From: Candidatus Pacearchaeota archaeon
Lineage (GTDB): Archaea > Nanobdellota > Nanobdellia > Pacearchaeales > GW2011-AR1
Direction of reading: 5' to 3'
Length of the DNA stretch: 35,500 nt
NCBI GenBank assembly: GCA_016866995.1
Contig: VGKQ01000008.1
Location: 1-35,500 of the forward strand
This document shows positions 22,865 to 30,384 of the stretch, in pieces. Each line of letters begins with the position of its first letter. Position 1 is the stretch's first letter. The position numbers and the translations under genes were made by a program. Below the pieces are notes generated by a model. It was given only the letters and a program-made list of their open reading frames with translations, did not search any database and was not told where the DNA came from.

Positions 22865-25147
22865 TTAATCAACATAAGTTGTATGCTCCAACGCAGCCTT
22901 TGCAGATTTAAGATAATCAGTCTCCATCTTCCTGTATCTGTCCATGGCATCTTTTGACACACTTGCTCGAACTTTTTTCATAGCTTCTTCAAAATGTTTT
23001 TTTGTAACTTCTTTTATTTTCATATCTTCTCGAAGAGCAAGCATTGCAGCCTCTCTGCATAAAGATTCAATATCAGCTCCAACATATCCCTCTGTTTTTT
23101 CTGCCAGATTATTAATTAATTTCTCCTTGTCAGAAACAGGCATATTTTTTGTATGAATTTTAAATATCTCAAGTCTTCCTTCTTTTTCAGGCGGAGAAAC
23201 AAGCACAAGCCTGTCAAATCTTCCGGGACGGAGAACAGCAGGGTCAAGCATATCAGGGCGATTTGTAGCTCCAATAACAACAATATTCTGCAATTCTTCA
23301 AGTCCATCCATCTCAGCCAAAAGCTGATTTAGCACTTGATCATGAACTCTCGAACCAGCTTCTAACCCTCTTCTGCTGGCAAGAGAATCTATTTCATCAA
23401 AGAAAACAACGCACGGAGAAACCTGTCTGGCTCTCTCAAAAATCTTTCTCACTCCTTCTTCTGATTTCCCAACCCACATTGACAATAATTCAGGCCCCTT
23501 AACCTGAATAAAATTTGCTTCTGATTCTTTAGCAACTGCCTTGGCAAGAAGAGTTTTTCCTGTTCCAGGCGGCCCGTATAAAAGTATTCCTCTCGGAGGC
23601 CTTATTCCCATCCTAGTAAACGAATCTGGAAATCTCATAGGCCATTCAACAGCTTCTTTTAATTCCTGCTTTACTTTATCCAATCCGCCAACATCATTCC
23701 AGGAAATATTTGGAGTTTCTACTAAAACCTCTCTCATAGCACTTGGACGGACAATTTTCAAAGCCTCGTAAAAATCCTTTCTTGTAACTTTTAAATCCTT
23801 AAGAACTTCTTCTGGAATTTCCTGGTCTTCTTTCAAATTCAATTTTGGAAGAACTTTTCTTAATACAATCATAGCAGCTTCTTTAACCAGTGCAGACAAG
23901 TCAGCTCCTACAAACCCATGAGTAATTCCTGCTATCTCACTTAAATTAACATCTTTATAGAGAGGCATATTTCTTGTATGAATTTTTAAAATTGCAAGTC
24001 TTCCTTCTTTATCAGGAACAGAAATCTGCACTTCTCTGTCAAATCTTCCAGGCCTTCTTAATGCAGGGTCAACAGCATTTGGCCTGTTTGTAGCCCCAAT
24101 AACAACAACCTTTCCGCGAGATTGCAGCCCATCCATTAATGTAAGCATCTGAGAAACAACTCTTCTTTCTACTTCTCCTGAAATATCCTCTCTTTTTGGT
24201 GCAATTGCATCAATTTCATCAATAAAAATAATAGAAGGAGCAGACTTGCTTGCTTCTTCAAACTTGTCTCTCAAGTTTTTCTCGCTCTCTCCGTAAAACT
24301 TGCTCATTAATTCTGGGCCATTAATTAATATAAAATTTGCCTCGCTTTCATTCGCAACCGCCTTGGCAAGAAGAGTTTTTCCTGTCCCAGGCGGGCCATG
24401 AAGCAAAACTCCTTTTGGCGGCTCTATTCCTAATCTCTCAAAAATCTCAGGATGTTTTAATGGCAATTCTACCATTTCTCGAACTTTCTTGACTTCCTCT
24501 GTCAATCCTCCTACATCTTCATAAGTTACCTCTGGAATTTTTTCCTCTGAAATTTCAATTGCCTTGCTTGACAAGGTTAATTCAGTATTCTCTGTAATTA
24601 CAACAGCCTGTAAAGGCATTGCATTTGAAACAATAAATCTTACTTGAGCCATTCCTCCAAATCCAAATCCTCCCATTCCTGAAAAAGCTTCTGCAAAAAT
24701 ATCGCCAAAATCTCCAAAATCACTCATTAAATCTCTTCTCTGCCTTGCCCCTCCAAGAACAAGAATGTCTCCTTTTATAGCAGCCCTTCCTAAAAGCTGC
24801 TGCTTTACAAGTTCAGGATCTCCTTGTACCATGATATTTTTCTGCGCAGGCGCGATTGTGATTTTCTTTGCTTCTTTTACATCTGCCCGAGCCACTGTAA
24901 CAAGCTCGCCAATTCCCGTTCTTGAGTTTTTTCTTATAATTCCATCAATTCTTATAATTGGCTCACCAATATCAGCAGGATAAGCCCTGTCAACAATTGC
25001 AACAGTTTCTCTTCTTCCTTTAATCAAGATTACATCTCCTCTCTTCAATCCTATTTTTTTCATCATTTCCATATCTATTCTTGCAATTCCTTTATATGCA
25101 TCATCCTGAAGAGCTTCAAGAACTTTTAATTTAACTTGTTCTGCCAT
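22865..25147 (-). CDS. cdc48: CDC48/VCP-type AAA ATPase
   Basis: A 760-residue double-AAA unfoldase. The N-domain covers about 1-195; D1 has Walker A GPPGTGKT (251-258), Walker B IIFIDEID and arginine fingers in RRPGRFD; D2 has GPPGTGKT (525-532) and VVFFDEID. It works as a hexamer that extracts and unfolds proteins for degradation. A Gly/Phe/Asp-rich insert (about 137-168, [17 protein letters not shown]...) interrupts the second half of the N-domain and is not in textbook family members such as VAT. The C-terminus ends in YVD, not the HbYX proteasome-docking motif. Confidence 0.97.
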   Translation of the reverse strand: MAEQVKLKVLEALQDDAYKGIARIDMEMMKKIGLKRGDVILIKGRRETVAIVDRAYPADIGEPIIRIDGIIRKNSRTGIGELVTVARADVKEAKKITIAPAQKNIMVQGDPELVKQQLLGRAAIKGDILVLGGARQRRDLMSDFGDFGDIFAEAFSGMGGFGFGGMAQVRFIVSNAMPLQAVVITENTELTLSSKAIEISEEKIPEVTYEDVGGLTEEVKKVREMVELPLKHPEIFERLGIEPPKGVLLHGPPGTGKTLLAKAVANESEANFILINGPELMSKFYGESEKNLRDKFEEASKSAPSIIFIDEIDAIAPKREDISGEVERRVVSQMLTLMDGLQSRGKVVVIGATNRPNAVDPALRRPGRFDREVQISVPDKEGRLAILKIHTRNMPLYKDVNLSEIAGITHGFVGADLSALVKEAAMIVLRKVLPKLNLKEDQEIPEEVLKDLKVTRKDFYEALKIVRPSAMREVLVETPNISWNDVGGLDKVKQELKEAVEWPMRFPDSFTRMGIRPPRGILLYGPPGTGKTLLAKAVAKESEANFIQVKGPELLSMWVGKSEEGVRKIFERARQVSPCVVFFDEIDSLASRRGLEAGSRVHDQVLNQLLAEMDGLEELQNIVVIGATNRPDMLDPAVLRPGRFDRLVLVSPPEKEGRLEIFKIHTKNMPVSDKEKLINNLAEKTEGYVGADIESLCREAAMLALREDMKIKEVTKKHFEEAMKKVRASVSKDAMDRYRKMETDYLKSAKAALEHTTYVD

Positions 25148-25241
25148 ATTTGTTGATTTTATTTTTTATTTTATTAGTTTTGTTTAATTTTATCTTAATT
25201 ATCTAATAACTTAATTTTATACTTATTAATTTATTTTTTAT

Positions 25242-25385
25242 TTAAGCACAAACCAAATCTTCCTCCCTTCTGTCTTCATTAACTTCTGAATGATGCATTT
25301 TTTCTTCAACTTTTTTCTTTTCTTCTTTAGTTAATTTCCTTTTTAATTTTCTTTCCATTTCTTTGATTAATAATTCGCATACCAT
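25242..25385 (-). CDS. Possible 47-residue charged protein
   Basis: A short ORF missing from the track: ATG at 25385, stop at 25242, product MVCELLIKEMERKLKRKL then a lysine/glutamate-rich helix. It fits between cdc48 and the zinc-ribbon/AbrB gene on the same strand, 31 bases after the latter's stop. Composition suggests a single amphipathic helix. Could be real or a chance ORF. Confidence 0.45.
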   Translation of the reverse strand: MVCELLIKEMERKLKRKLTKEEKKKVEEKMHHSEVNEDRREEDLVCA

Positions 25386-25416
25386 TTTTATTATTTTTAT
25401 TTTTTTATCTTATTTT

Positions 25417-25764
25417 TTAATTTTCCTCCTCTCCAAACATCAGGCTTAGTTTTCTTGCATCATTAAAAGCAATTCTCACAAAATCATCCATAATTCTTTC
25501 CTGCTGTTTGATAAATTCTACTATTTCTTTTGGAATAGAAACAGCATACGAATTTCCCACAATTCTCATTTTAACATGAAACTGCTTATTCTTTAATTGC
25601 TGAAATCTCTGATATTCTGCCTCATCATCAGGGTGAATAATTTTTTCTCCGCATTTCTCGCACTGAAGTGCTCGAAGTACAAATCCATTTCTCTCAATAG
25701 AAACAGGCTTCATTTTCAGATTGCATTTTCCGCATAAAATTGTGTTTGAAAATATGTCACTCAT
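25417..25764 (-). CDS. Zinc-ribbon plus AbrB-like regulator
   Basis: A 115-residue protein. The N-terminal zinc ribbon has CGKC (11-14) and CEKC (35-38); the C-terminal AbrB/SpoVT-like domain has FHVKMRIVGNSYAVSIPKEIVEFI. This combination suggests a DNA-binding regulator. Upstream lies a remarkable hairpin chain (25820-25945), a TATA box near 25957-25966 and three TGCACAA copies, so this gene probably has a structured leader of about 170 bases and may control itself (inference). Confidence 0.8.
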   Translation of the reverse strand: MSDIFSNTILCGKCNLKMKPVSIERNGFVLRALQCEKCGEKIIHPDDEAEYQRFQQLKNKQFHVKMRIVGNSYAVSIPKEIVEFIKQQERIMDDFVRIAFNDARKLSLMFGEEEN

Positions 25765-25819
25765 TTGTTTATTTTAATTATATTTTGTTTATGTTATATT
25801 TATTATTCTTCGTGCTTTG

Positions 25820-25945
25820 GTTCTTTCTCTGAAAGAACATGAAGCTATATCTCTTGCGAGATATAGCTGGGAAAGGAGGTATATCTGTATATACCTTATG
25901 TATACACATAAAGGATATACTATTTAAATCTTTCGATTTAAATAG
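25820..25945 (-). other. Chain of five hairpins in the leader of the zinc-ribbon/AbrB gene
   Basis: Five strong inverted repeats follow each other: GTTCTTTC-TCT-GAAAGAAC (25820-25838), AGCTATATCTC-TTGC-GAGATATAGCT (25843-25868, 11 bp), AGGTATAT-CTGT-ATATACCT (25877-25896), CCTTATGT...ACATAAAGG (25894-25914, one bulge) and CTATTTAAATC-TTTC-GATTTAAATAG (25920-25945, 11 bp). The third and fourth share CCT, and GTATATC (25879-25885) can instead pair with GATATAC (25914-25920), so at least two alternative folds exist. Confidence 0.75.
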
Positions 25946-25948
25946 CTT

Positions 25949-25992
25949 TGCACAACCATATAAAATCCTGCACAAAAAATTAATCTGCACAA
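25949..25992 (-). promoter_or_regulatory. TATA box flanked by three TGCACAA repeats
   Basis: TGCACAA occurs at 25949, 25969 and 25986 around a TATA-like CATATAAAAT (25957-25966). On the minus strand these read TTGTGCA. Spacing is 20 and 17 bases. They are likely operator sites for the hairpin leader and the gene at 25764. Confidence 0.5.
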
Positions 25993-26044
25993 GAAAACTT
26001 TGAAAAATTATTATTCTAAATCCATTTTTCTGATTATTATATTA

Positions 26045-26347
26045 TTATTGTAATCCAATTATTTGAAGAATTGTTCCAATAAGAATTAATAGGAATCCTA
26101 AGATTTCCAATTTGTCTTTTGGGGGTAAAAAGCCGTCTACAATAACAATATGGTTTAATTTTATCACCCATTTGTGTGTCCATGTATTCTTATAAAAAGG
26201 TCTCCAACCATGCCAAGAATAACGTTTATTCCAAGGTTTTGTATAATCTTTCTGATACCATCCAATAAAAATAAAATTTTTTAGAAAAAGGGCCAGGGCT
26301 CCAATAGCAGTAAAGATAAGTCCTATAACTATTAGATTTATTACCAT
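26045..26347 (-). CDS. Small membrane protein of unknown function
   Basis: A 100-residue protein with a hydrophobic segment at each end (about 4-25 and 82-99) and a Trp/Tyr/Lys-rich middle (WYQKDYTKPWNKRYSWHGW). It would form a two-span hairpin in the membrane. First of a cluster of three small unknown membrane proteins; no family recognised. Confidence 0.6.
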   Translation of the reverse strand: MVINLIVIGLIFTAIGALALFLKNFIFIGWYQKDYTKPWNKRYSWHGWRPFYKNTWTHKWVIKLNHIVIVDGFLPPKDKLEILGFLLILIGTILQIIGLQ

Positions 26348-26371
26348 ATTTGTCTGATTAACTTTTTAGAT

Positions 26372-26578
26372 TTAAGCTTTTCCATAACCATATAAAATAA
26401 ACACCGCTACAATAAAAAAAGCTACCATTAAAATCCCTGCAAAAAACCCCACGAGCCAATATGCTTGTGTTGGTACAATTGCTCCTGCTAGATGAAATCC
26501 TTCAAGACATACACTTAACATTGCTATTGAAAAAGCAAATAAGCTTATTCCAAGCATTGTTCTTTCATATTCATTCAT
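26372..26578 (-). CDS. Small two-span membrane protein
   Basis: A 68-residue protein with two hydrophobic segments (about 8-28 and 40-65) and a short charged N-terminus (MNEYERTM). It lies 24 bases upstream of the gene ending at 26045, on the same strand. No family recognised. Confidence 0.55.
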   Translation of the reverse strand: MNEYERTMLGISLFAFSIAMLSVCLEGFHLAGAIVPTQAYWLVGFFAGILMVAFFIVAVFILYGYGKA

Positions 26579-26630
26579 TTTTCTTTTTAATCCTCATTTC
26601 TTCTAGAATAGCTTTTTCAGGATTTTAAAA

Positions 26631-26948
26631 TTATCTTCTCCTGTGCCTTCTATTTCTTTTGAAATTTCTATGCTGTCTAAATCTCCTAACATTTCTAGGT
26701 TTTCTCCTCTTCCTAAAAACAAGATAAAGTAAGATAAAAATACCAATTACTAGAAAAATTCCACCCATTTGGTAGTTTTTGTTATAATAAATAAATCCAA
26801 TTCCAATCAAAATACAAACAATTAAAACTACATCAAGAAAAATAAACCATTTCCTTCTTCTATTCCTCTCTTCAATTCTTTGCATATCCCAAGCATTTGC
26901 AGTTACAATAACCTGTTGATGCTTGTTTTTTGTATTTCCCCAACCCAT
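26631..26948 (-). CDS. Small membrane protein with Arg-rich tail
   Basis: From the ATG at 26948 the product is 105 residues (MGWGNTKNKHQQ...). The track uses an upstream GTG at 26999, but a TATA-like TTTTTAAG lies about 28 bases before the ATG. It has two hydrophobic spans and then a strongly basic C-terminus (RKRRKPRNVRRFRQHRNFKR), which may bind nucleic acid or the membrane surface. Function unknown. Confidence 0.55.
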   Translation of the reverse strand: MGWGNTKNKHQQVIVTANAWDMQRIEERNRRRKWFIFLDVVLIVCILIGIGFIYYNKNYQMGGIFLVIGIFILLYLVFRKRRKPRNVRRFRQHRNFKRNRRHRRR

Positions 26949-27010
26949 GTACAAACAAAGTAAAAGGTGCTTAAAAATCTGCCGATTTATTAGTAACACT
27001 TAAAAATAAT

Positions 27011-27028
27011 ATATTCTCCAGAATATAA
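27011..27028. promoter_or_regulatory. Perfect 18-bp palindrome, copy 1 of a shared operator
   Basis: TATATTCTCCAGAATATA is a near-perfect inverted repeat around CC. Sixteen of its bases recur at 27990-28005 in front of TFS. It sits between divergent genes, about 12 bases before the TATA box of the signal peptidase gene, where an archaeal regulator could act. Confidence 0.55.
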
Positions 27029-27063
27029 ATAAAATTAAGGTTTAAAAACCAAAATTAACTAAT

Positions 27064-27687
27064 ATGAATATGGAACTAAAAGAGATAAAAGAAAACATAA
27101 AAAAATTTTTCACATGGCTCTGGAAATCAGACAGTGTTTTAAGCTGGATTGTTTCATTGATTCTGGCTTTTCTTATTGTCAGATTTATTTTCTTTCCTCT
27201 TTTATCCCTGATTCTAGGAACAAGCCTGCCTCTTGTGGTAGTTGAAAGTTCAAGCATGTCTCATCCAGGAGGTTTTATTGGAAACACTCTTGGATTGCAA
27301 GGAAGTTTTGACACATGGTGGCTTCAAGTTCATGACTGGTATGAGGAAAGAAATATAACAGAACAGGAAGCTGAAAAATGGAAAATGAGAACAGGAATGG
27401 AAAAAGGAGATATCATAGTTGTTTCTGGCTACGGAAAGCCAAAAATAGGGGATATTATAATCTTCAATGCAAACCAAGCCCACCCAATAATTCACAGAAT
27501 AATAAACAAGACAACAATAAATAATCAAGTTATATATTCAACAAAAGGCGACAATAACCCTGAACAATTATATGTGGAAAAGCAGATTCCAGAAGATGCA
27601 ATAGTTGGAAAAGCAGTATTTAAAATTCCAAAATTGGGCTGGATAAAATTAATTTTTGTGAATATAATTAATTTATTCAGAAGCTGA
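27064..27687 (+). CDS. Signal peptidase I, archaeal S26B type
   Basis: A 207-residue membrane protease that removes signal peptides from exported proteins. A hydrophobic anchor (about 24-58) is followed by the catalytic Ser in VVESSSMSHPGG (S64). His replaces the bacterial Lys (PIIHRI, H144), and TKGDNNPEQL carries the Asp (D163), as in S26B/Sec11 enzymes. A C-terminal hydrophobic stretch (about 185-204) may be a second span. TATA-like GTTTAAAA (27040-27047) gives a leaderless start. Confidence 0.92.
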   Translation: MNMELKEIKENIKKFFTWLWKSDSVLSWIVSLILAFLIVRFIFFPLLSLILGTSLPLVVVESSSMSHPGGFIGNTLGLQGSFDTWWLQVHDWYEERNITEQEAEKWKMRTGMEKGDIIVVSGYGKPKIGDIIIFNANQAHPIIHRIINKTTINNQVIYSTKGDNNPEQLYVEKQIPEDAIVGKAVFKIPKLGWIKLIFVNIINLFRS

Positions 27688-27689
27688 AT

Positions 27690-27956
27690 TTATTGAAGAA
27701 TTGCTCTTACTTGTTCTGGCGTGGCTTTGCGGCTTCTTAAATCATCACAACACTCACGCATAATCATTAAAATCTCAGCATCTGGATTGCTTGCAACAGC
27801 AACAACCTCTAAACCATCACTAACAACGCCAACAGGAACAGGGTTATCAAAGCCTTTCAGGGAATATGTCTTCCATGCAGCATTACTTGATGCTACAATT
27901 GCAACAGCTTTATATCCCATAACTTCTGTGACATTTCTAAGGCTGGATTCATTCAT
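27690..27956 (-). CDS. Hypothetical protein
   Basis: An 88-residue protein starting at the ATG at 27956 (the track uses the TTG before it). Alternating hydrophobic stretches (KAVAIVASSNAAWKTYSLKG, VGVVSDGLEVVAVASN) suggest an alpha/beta fold; two adjacent Cys occur in MRECCDDL. It is convergent with the signal peptidase gene and divergent from TFS, with which it shares the palindrome-containing promoter. No family recognised. Confidence 0.6.
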   Translation of the reverse strand: MNESSLRNVTEVMGYKAVAIVASSNAAWKTYSLKGFDNPVPVGVVSDGLEVVAVASNPDAEILMIMRECCDDLRSRKATPEQVRAILQ

Positions 27957-27989
27957 CAAAAAAAGAAAAAATCATCATTTTTAAATATT

Positions 27990-28005
27990 TATATTCTCCA
28001 GAATA
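27990..28005. promoter_or_regulatory. Palindrome, copy 2 of a shared operator
   Basis: TATATTCTCCAGAATA is identical to 16 bases at 27011-27026 and lies between the divergent gene at 27956 and the TATA box of TFS (TTTATAAATC, about 28030-28039). Confidence 0.55.
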
Positions 28006-28060
28006 ATTCTACTTGCAAGTTACTAGAAAAGTTTATAAATCAAGAAAAACAAAATTCCTG

Positions 28061-28369
28061 ATGGAATTTTGTCCAAGGTGCGGCTCTGTGTTTGTAGAAA
28101 AAAGAAAAAATTTTGGATGTGCTAGATGCGGATATTCTGCAAAAGGGAAAGTAAAAATAGAAGCTTCTGAAAAAATAAAGGAAAAAGAGAGAATAGGAGT
28201 AGTAAAGGAAAAAGAAATTGATGTTTTTCCAGTAACAGCTGCAACATGCCCGAAATGCAAGAACAAAGAAGCTTATTTCTGGTCAAGTCAAACAAGAGCA
28301 GCAGACGAGTCTGAAACTCGTTTCTTTCGATGCAAGAAATGCCAGCATACATGGCGAGAATACAGGTGA
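28061..28369 (+). CDS. tfs: Transcription factor S (TFIIS/RPB9-like)
   Basis: From the ATG at 28061 the product is 102 residues; the track's TTG start adds 16 residues that do not belong to the family. A TATA box about 25 bases upstream supports this start. The N-terminal zinc ribbon is CPRCGSVF...CARCGY and the C-terminal one is CPKCKNKEAYFWSSQTRAADESETRFFRCKKC. The RAADESET loop carries the DE pair that enters RNA polymerase to stimulate transcript cleavage, so it should be a functional cleavage factor. Confidence 0.93.
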   Translation: MEFCPRCGSVFVEKRKNFGCARCGYSAKGKVKIEASEKIKEKERIGVVKEKEIDVFPVTAATCPKCKNKEAYFWSSQTRAADESETRFFRCKKCQHTWREYR

Positions 28370-28519
28370 GTGTGATTAAATATTATTTACGAACCTGTAT
28401 TCGAGAAGAGAATATCGCTGATACTAAATTATAGTATCAATCAGCGATATTCGAGCAGAGAATACAGATAATAGTAAATGTATAGCATAAGATTATCAAT
28501 ACTCGAGAAGAAAATACAG
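28358..28519 (+). repeat. Hairpins and three ~20-bp repeats after TFS
   Basis: GAATACAGGT (28358-28367, ending in the TFS stop) pairs with ACCTGTATTC (28393-28402). GAATATCGCTGAT (28410-28422) pairs with ATCAGCGATATTC (28440-28452). The unit TATTCGAGAAGAGAATAC or variants occurs at 28398, 28448 and 28500, spaced 50 and 52 bases, and each unit can itself form a small TATTC/GAATA hairpin. The region has no ORF and may be the TFS 3' end, an RNA, or a small palindromic element. Confidence 0.55.
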
Positions 28520-28594
28520 AAAAATATAAGATATCTTATAAAATAGATAATAATATGCAACAATATTTATAATACTTAAAAAATTAGTTTCTGC

Positions 28595-29041
28595 ATGCTA
28601 CAAGACAAACTAATAGAAGGGACAGGTTCTCCTTCACTTAATGCAAGCCACAAAGGAATTTCAGTGGGTGCGAGGGCATATGCCGCTACAGTTAGGCAAG
28701 AGCCTTGTAAAACAGGAAAGGAATTTCAGCTTGCTTATGTATTTATAGGAGCCACTGCTGATAATGTTTTTTTAGATGATGCTAGAAGAAGATTAGGACT
28801 TTCTAATAATTATGGAGCTGTTTTCATACCGAAAAAAATTTTAAAGGGAGTTGACACAAAATCCTCAGCAGGGATAATCAAAGAAAAAGAGGATTGTTAT
28901 GTTGTCAGGGGGCTTTTGCCAACTCCTAACTTAAGATTTGAAGCAGAATTAAGAGGGTATTTATTAAAAGAAGAGGGCATTGTCTTCGCATCGCCAGAAG
29001 ATTTTCCTAGATTAAAGTTAAAAATACCCTCATCTAAATAA
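28595..29041 (+). CDS. Hypothetical protein
   Basis: A 148-residue soluble protein. Predicted strands and helices (EFQLAYVFIGATADNVFLDD, NNYGAVFIPKKILKGV) suggest a compact alpha/beta domain. A TATA box TATTTATAATA about 25 bases upstream gives a leaderless start. No family recognised. Confidence 0.65.
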   Translation: MLQDKLIEGTGSPSLNASHKGISVGARAYAATVRQEPCKTGKEFQLAYVFIGATADNVFLDDARRRLGLSNNYGAVFIPKKILKGVDTKSSAGIIKEKEDCYVVRGLLPTPNLRFEAELRGYLLKEEGIVFASPEDFPRLKLKIPSSK

Positions 29042-29075
29042 GAACTATATAAAACTACAACAATATTAATTTAAT

Positions 29076-29291
29076 ATGAACAAAATTTGCATAGGTGAAA
29101 GATGCCCTGTTTATGTTGATGAAGGCTGCGGCTTTAATTCTTCTAACCTTTCTCCTAATAAAAAAGAAGGTGCACCTTATGAAAAAATAGTGCCTGGAAA
29201 ACCATGTCTCCATCCAGAAATTCTTGACGAGCAAGGCAGAATAAAATCCAGTTCTCTTGAAGATGCTGCAAAAAGATGGCTGGGAAGATAA
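29076..29291 (+). CDS. Small Cys-containing hypothetical protein
   Basis: A 71-residue protein with four cysteines (KICIGERCPVYVDEGCG and GKPCLHPE), possibly a zinc- or Fe-S-binding knuckle. A TATA box CTATATAAAA (about 29044-29053) is at the leaderless distance. No family recognised. Confidence 0.6.
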   Translation: MNKICIGERCPVYVDEGCGFNSSNLSPNKKEGAPYEKIVPGKPCLHPEILDEQGRIKSSSLEDAAKRWLGR

Positions 29292-29295
29292 CTAA

Positions 29296-29607
29296 TTATC
29301 TACTCAATTTCTCAGAAAAAAACCCAATCAAAGCTCCAAGAAAAATTGCAGATAATGCAATAGGAATAAGGTTAATATTATCCTGCCATCCTACAATAAT
29401 TGCAAGCGGAATAATCATAATCACAGCAAGAATTATCCCTTTCTCAGCCCCTTTCCACAATTCTAATCTTGAAAATAAAAAGCCAAAGATAATCCAGAAA
29501 GCAAGAACAGAAACTGCAATCTCAAAATTAATAATATAAAGAATAAATATAAAATCAAGAATTCCAGCCATAATTCCAAACAATAAGCTAAGATTATTTT
29601 TATTCAT
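29296..29607 (-). CDS. Small multi-span membrane protein
   Basis: A 103-residue protein from the ATG at 29607 (track uses a GTG at 29628); a TATA-like ATTATAAAG lies about 26 bases upstream. Four hydrophobic segments are separated by short loops (FSRLELWKGAEKG). It resembles small unknown archaeal membrane proteins; no function can be assigned. Confidence 0.6.
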   Translation of the reverse strand: MNKNNLSLLFGIMAGILDFIFILYIINFEIAVSVLAFWIIFGFLFSRLELWKGAEKGIILAVIMIIPLAIIVGWQDNINLIPIALSAIFLGALIGFFSEKLSR

Positions 29608-29730
29608 CTTTTTTATAAGAGAAAGCACTTTATAATTTTTACTATAAATTTAAAAATAGGATATTCTTATCTGAAATACTACTCGAACTTGCACTCAGGA
29701 TAAAATAAAATTCACTCGTGCAAATCCTCG

Positions 29731-29855
29731 GGACCCGTAGCTCAGCCCGGTTAGAGTACTTGGCTCTTATAAACCTTTTAGAAAAAGGTTTCCAAAAGAT
29801 GGCATAAAGCCATGAAGAAACCAAGGTGTCGTGGGTTCAAATCCCATCGGGTCCA
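29731..29855 (+). tRNA. tRNA-Lys(CUU) with a 50-base intron
   Basis: Acceptor GGACCCG (29731-29737) pairs with CGGGTCC (29848-29854); the discriminator is A29855. D arm GCTC/GAGT, anticodon stem CTTGG (29759-29763)/CCAAG (29821-29825) and T arm GTGGG-TTCAAAT-CCCAT are all intact. The loop reads C-T-CTT, giving anticodon CUU (29766-29768). An intron of 50 bases follows position 37/38 (29770-29819 or 29771-29820). It holds two hairpins, AAACCTTTT-AGA-AAAAGGTTT and ATGGC-ATAAA-GCCAT. TCTT/AAGA pairing near the junctions resembles the bulge-helix-bulge used by archaeal splicing endonuclease. Confidence 0.92.
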
Positions 29856-29865
29856 TGTTTGTTTG

Positions 29866-29927
29866 CCGCAGCGAGAAAGCCCGCAGCAAGGCGAGGAGCT
29901 TCGCAGCAAGAGCAAATCAAACATATA
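29866..29927 (+). other. GC-rich trailer with GCAGC repeats after tRNA-Lys
   Basis: GCAGCGA, GCAGCAA and GCAGCAA occur within 50 bases, framed by GTTTGTTTGC and GCAAATCAAAC, which pair with one bulge. The element follows the tRNA 3' end and precedes the Toprim gene. It may be a processing or termination structure or a small RNA. Confidence 0.35.
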
Positions 29928-29933
29928 CAGAAT

Positions 29934-30278
29934 ATGAAACAGGAAGAACTTCTCAAAGAACTTGAAAAAGCAAAAGAATATCTTGTTATAGTGGAAGGCA
30001 AAAAAGATTTTCAGGCTCTCAAAAATCTCGGTTTTAATAGTATATTCATAATAAATGAAACTGGCAGGAGTTTAGGAGAAAAAATAGAGCAGGTAGAAAA
30101 ATTAGCAGGAAAAACAAAAATCTGCATCCTCACTGATTTTGACAAAAAAGGCAAGAAACTCTATTTATTGTTAAAGTCAGAATTAAGCATGAGAAATGTT
30201 CGTCTTGATAATTCACTTAGAGGCATGCTTCTCAAGAACCGAGTTCAGCATATAGAAGACATTAAGATTGATAATTAA
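29934..30278 (+). CDS. Toprim-domain protein (small primase-like/UPF0292-like)
   Basis: A 114-residue protein from the ATG at 29934. The track's 29826 start would run through the tRNA and the GC-rich trailer and is wrong. The Toprim core is clear: YLVIVEGKKDFQALKNLGF (catalytic Glu) and ICILTDFDKKGKKL (DxD). Small Toprim proteins are relatives of DnaG, topoisomerase and RNase M5 domains and act on nucleic acids; the exact substrate is unknown. Confidence 0.85.
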   Translation: MKQEELLKELEKAKEYLVIVEGKKDFQALKNLGFNSIFIINETGRSLGEKIEQVEKLAGKTKICILTDFDKKGKKLYLLLKSELSMRNVRLDNSLRGMLLKNRVQHIEDIKIDN

Positions 30279-30384
30279 TGTTTCTATTAATCTTATAATA
30301 AGCAGTTAATTAAATATTTTAGAATATCCATTTATACTAAAATAGTATAGAAAGCTAATTTAAAGATTAATAATAATTAAAAAA

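Noticed and set aside
25898-25927. Short ORF on the plus strand after a GGAGGT motif in the hairpin chain
   Set aside because: Only eight codons, poor spacing from the Shine-Dalgarno-like site and fully inside hairpins.
28013-28060. TTG start for TFS giving 118 residues
   Set aside because: The extra residues cover the TATA box and do not match the TFS family; the ATG at 28061 is at leaderless spacing.
28398-28519. Three similar ~20-bp units spaced 50 and 52 bases apart resemble a mini CRISPR array
   Set aside because: Only three diverged copies, the 'spacers' form hairpins with the repeats themselves, and there are no cas genes in the window.
29826-29933. Upstream start of the Toprim ORF in the track
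   Set aside because: It would begin inside the tRNA 3' exon and translate the GC-rich trailer; the Toprim domain fits the ATG at 29934.
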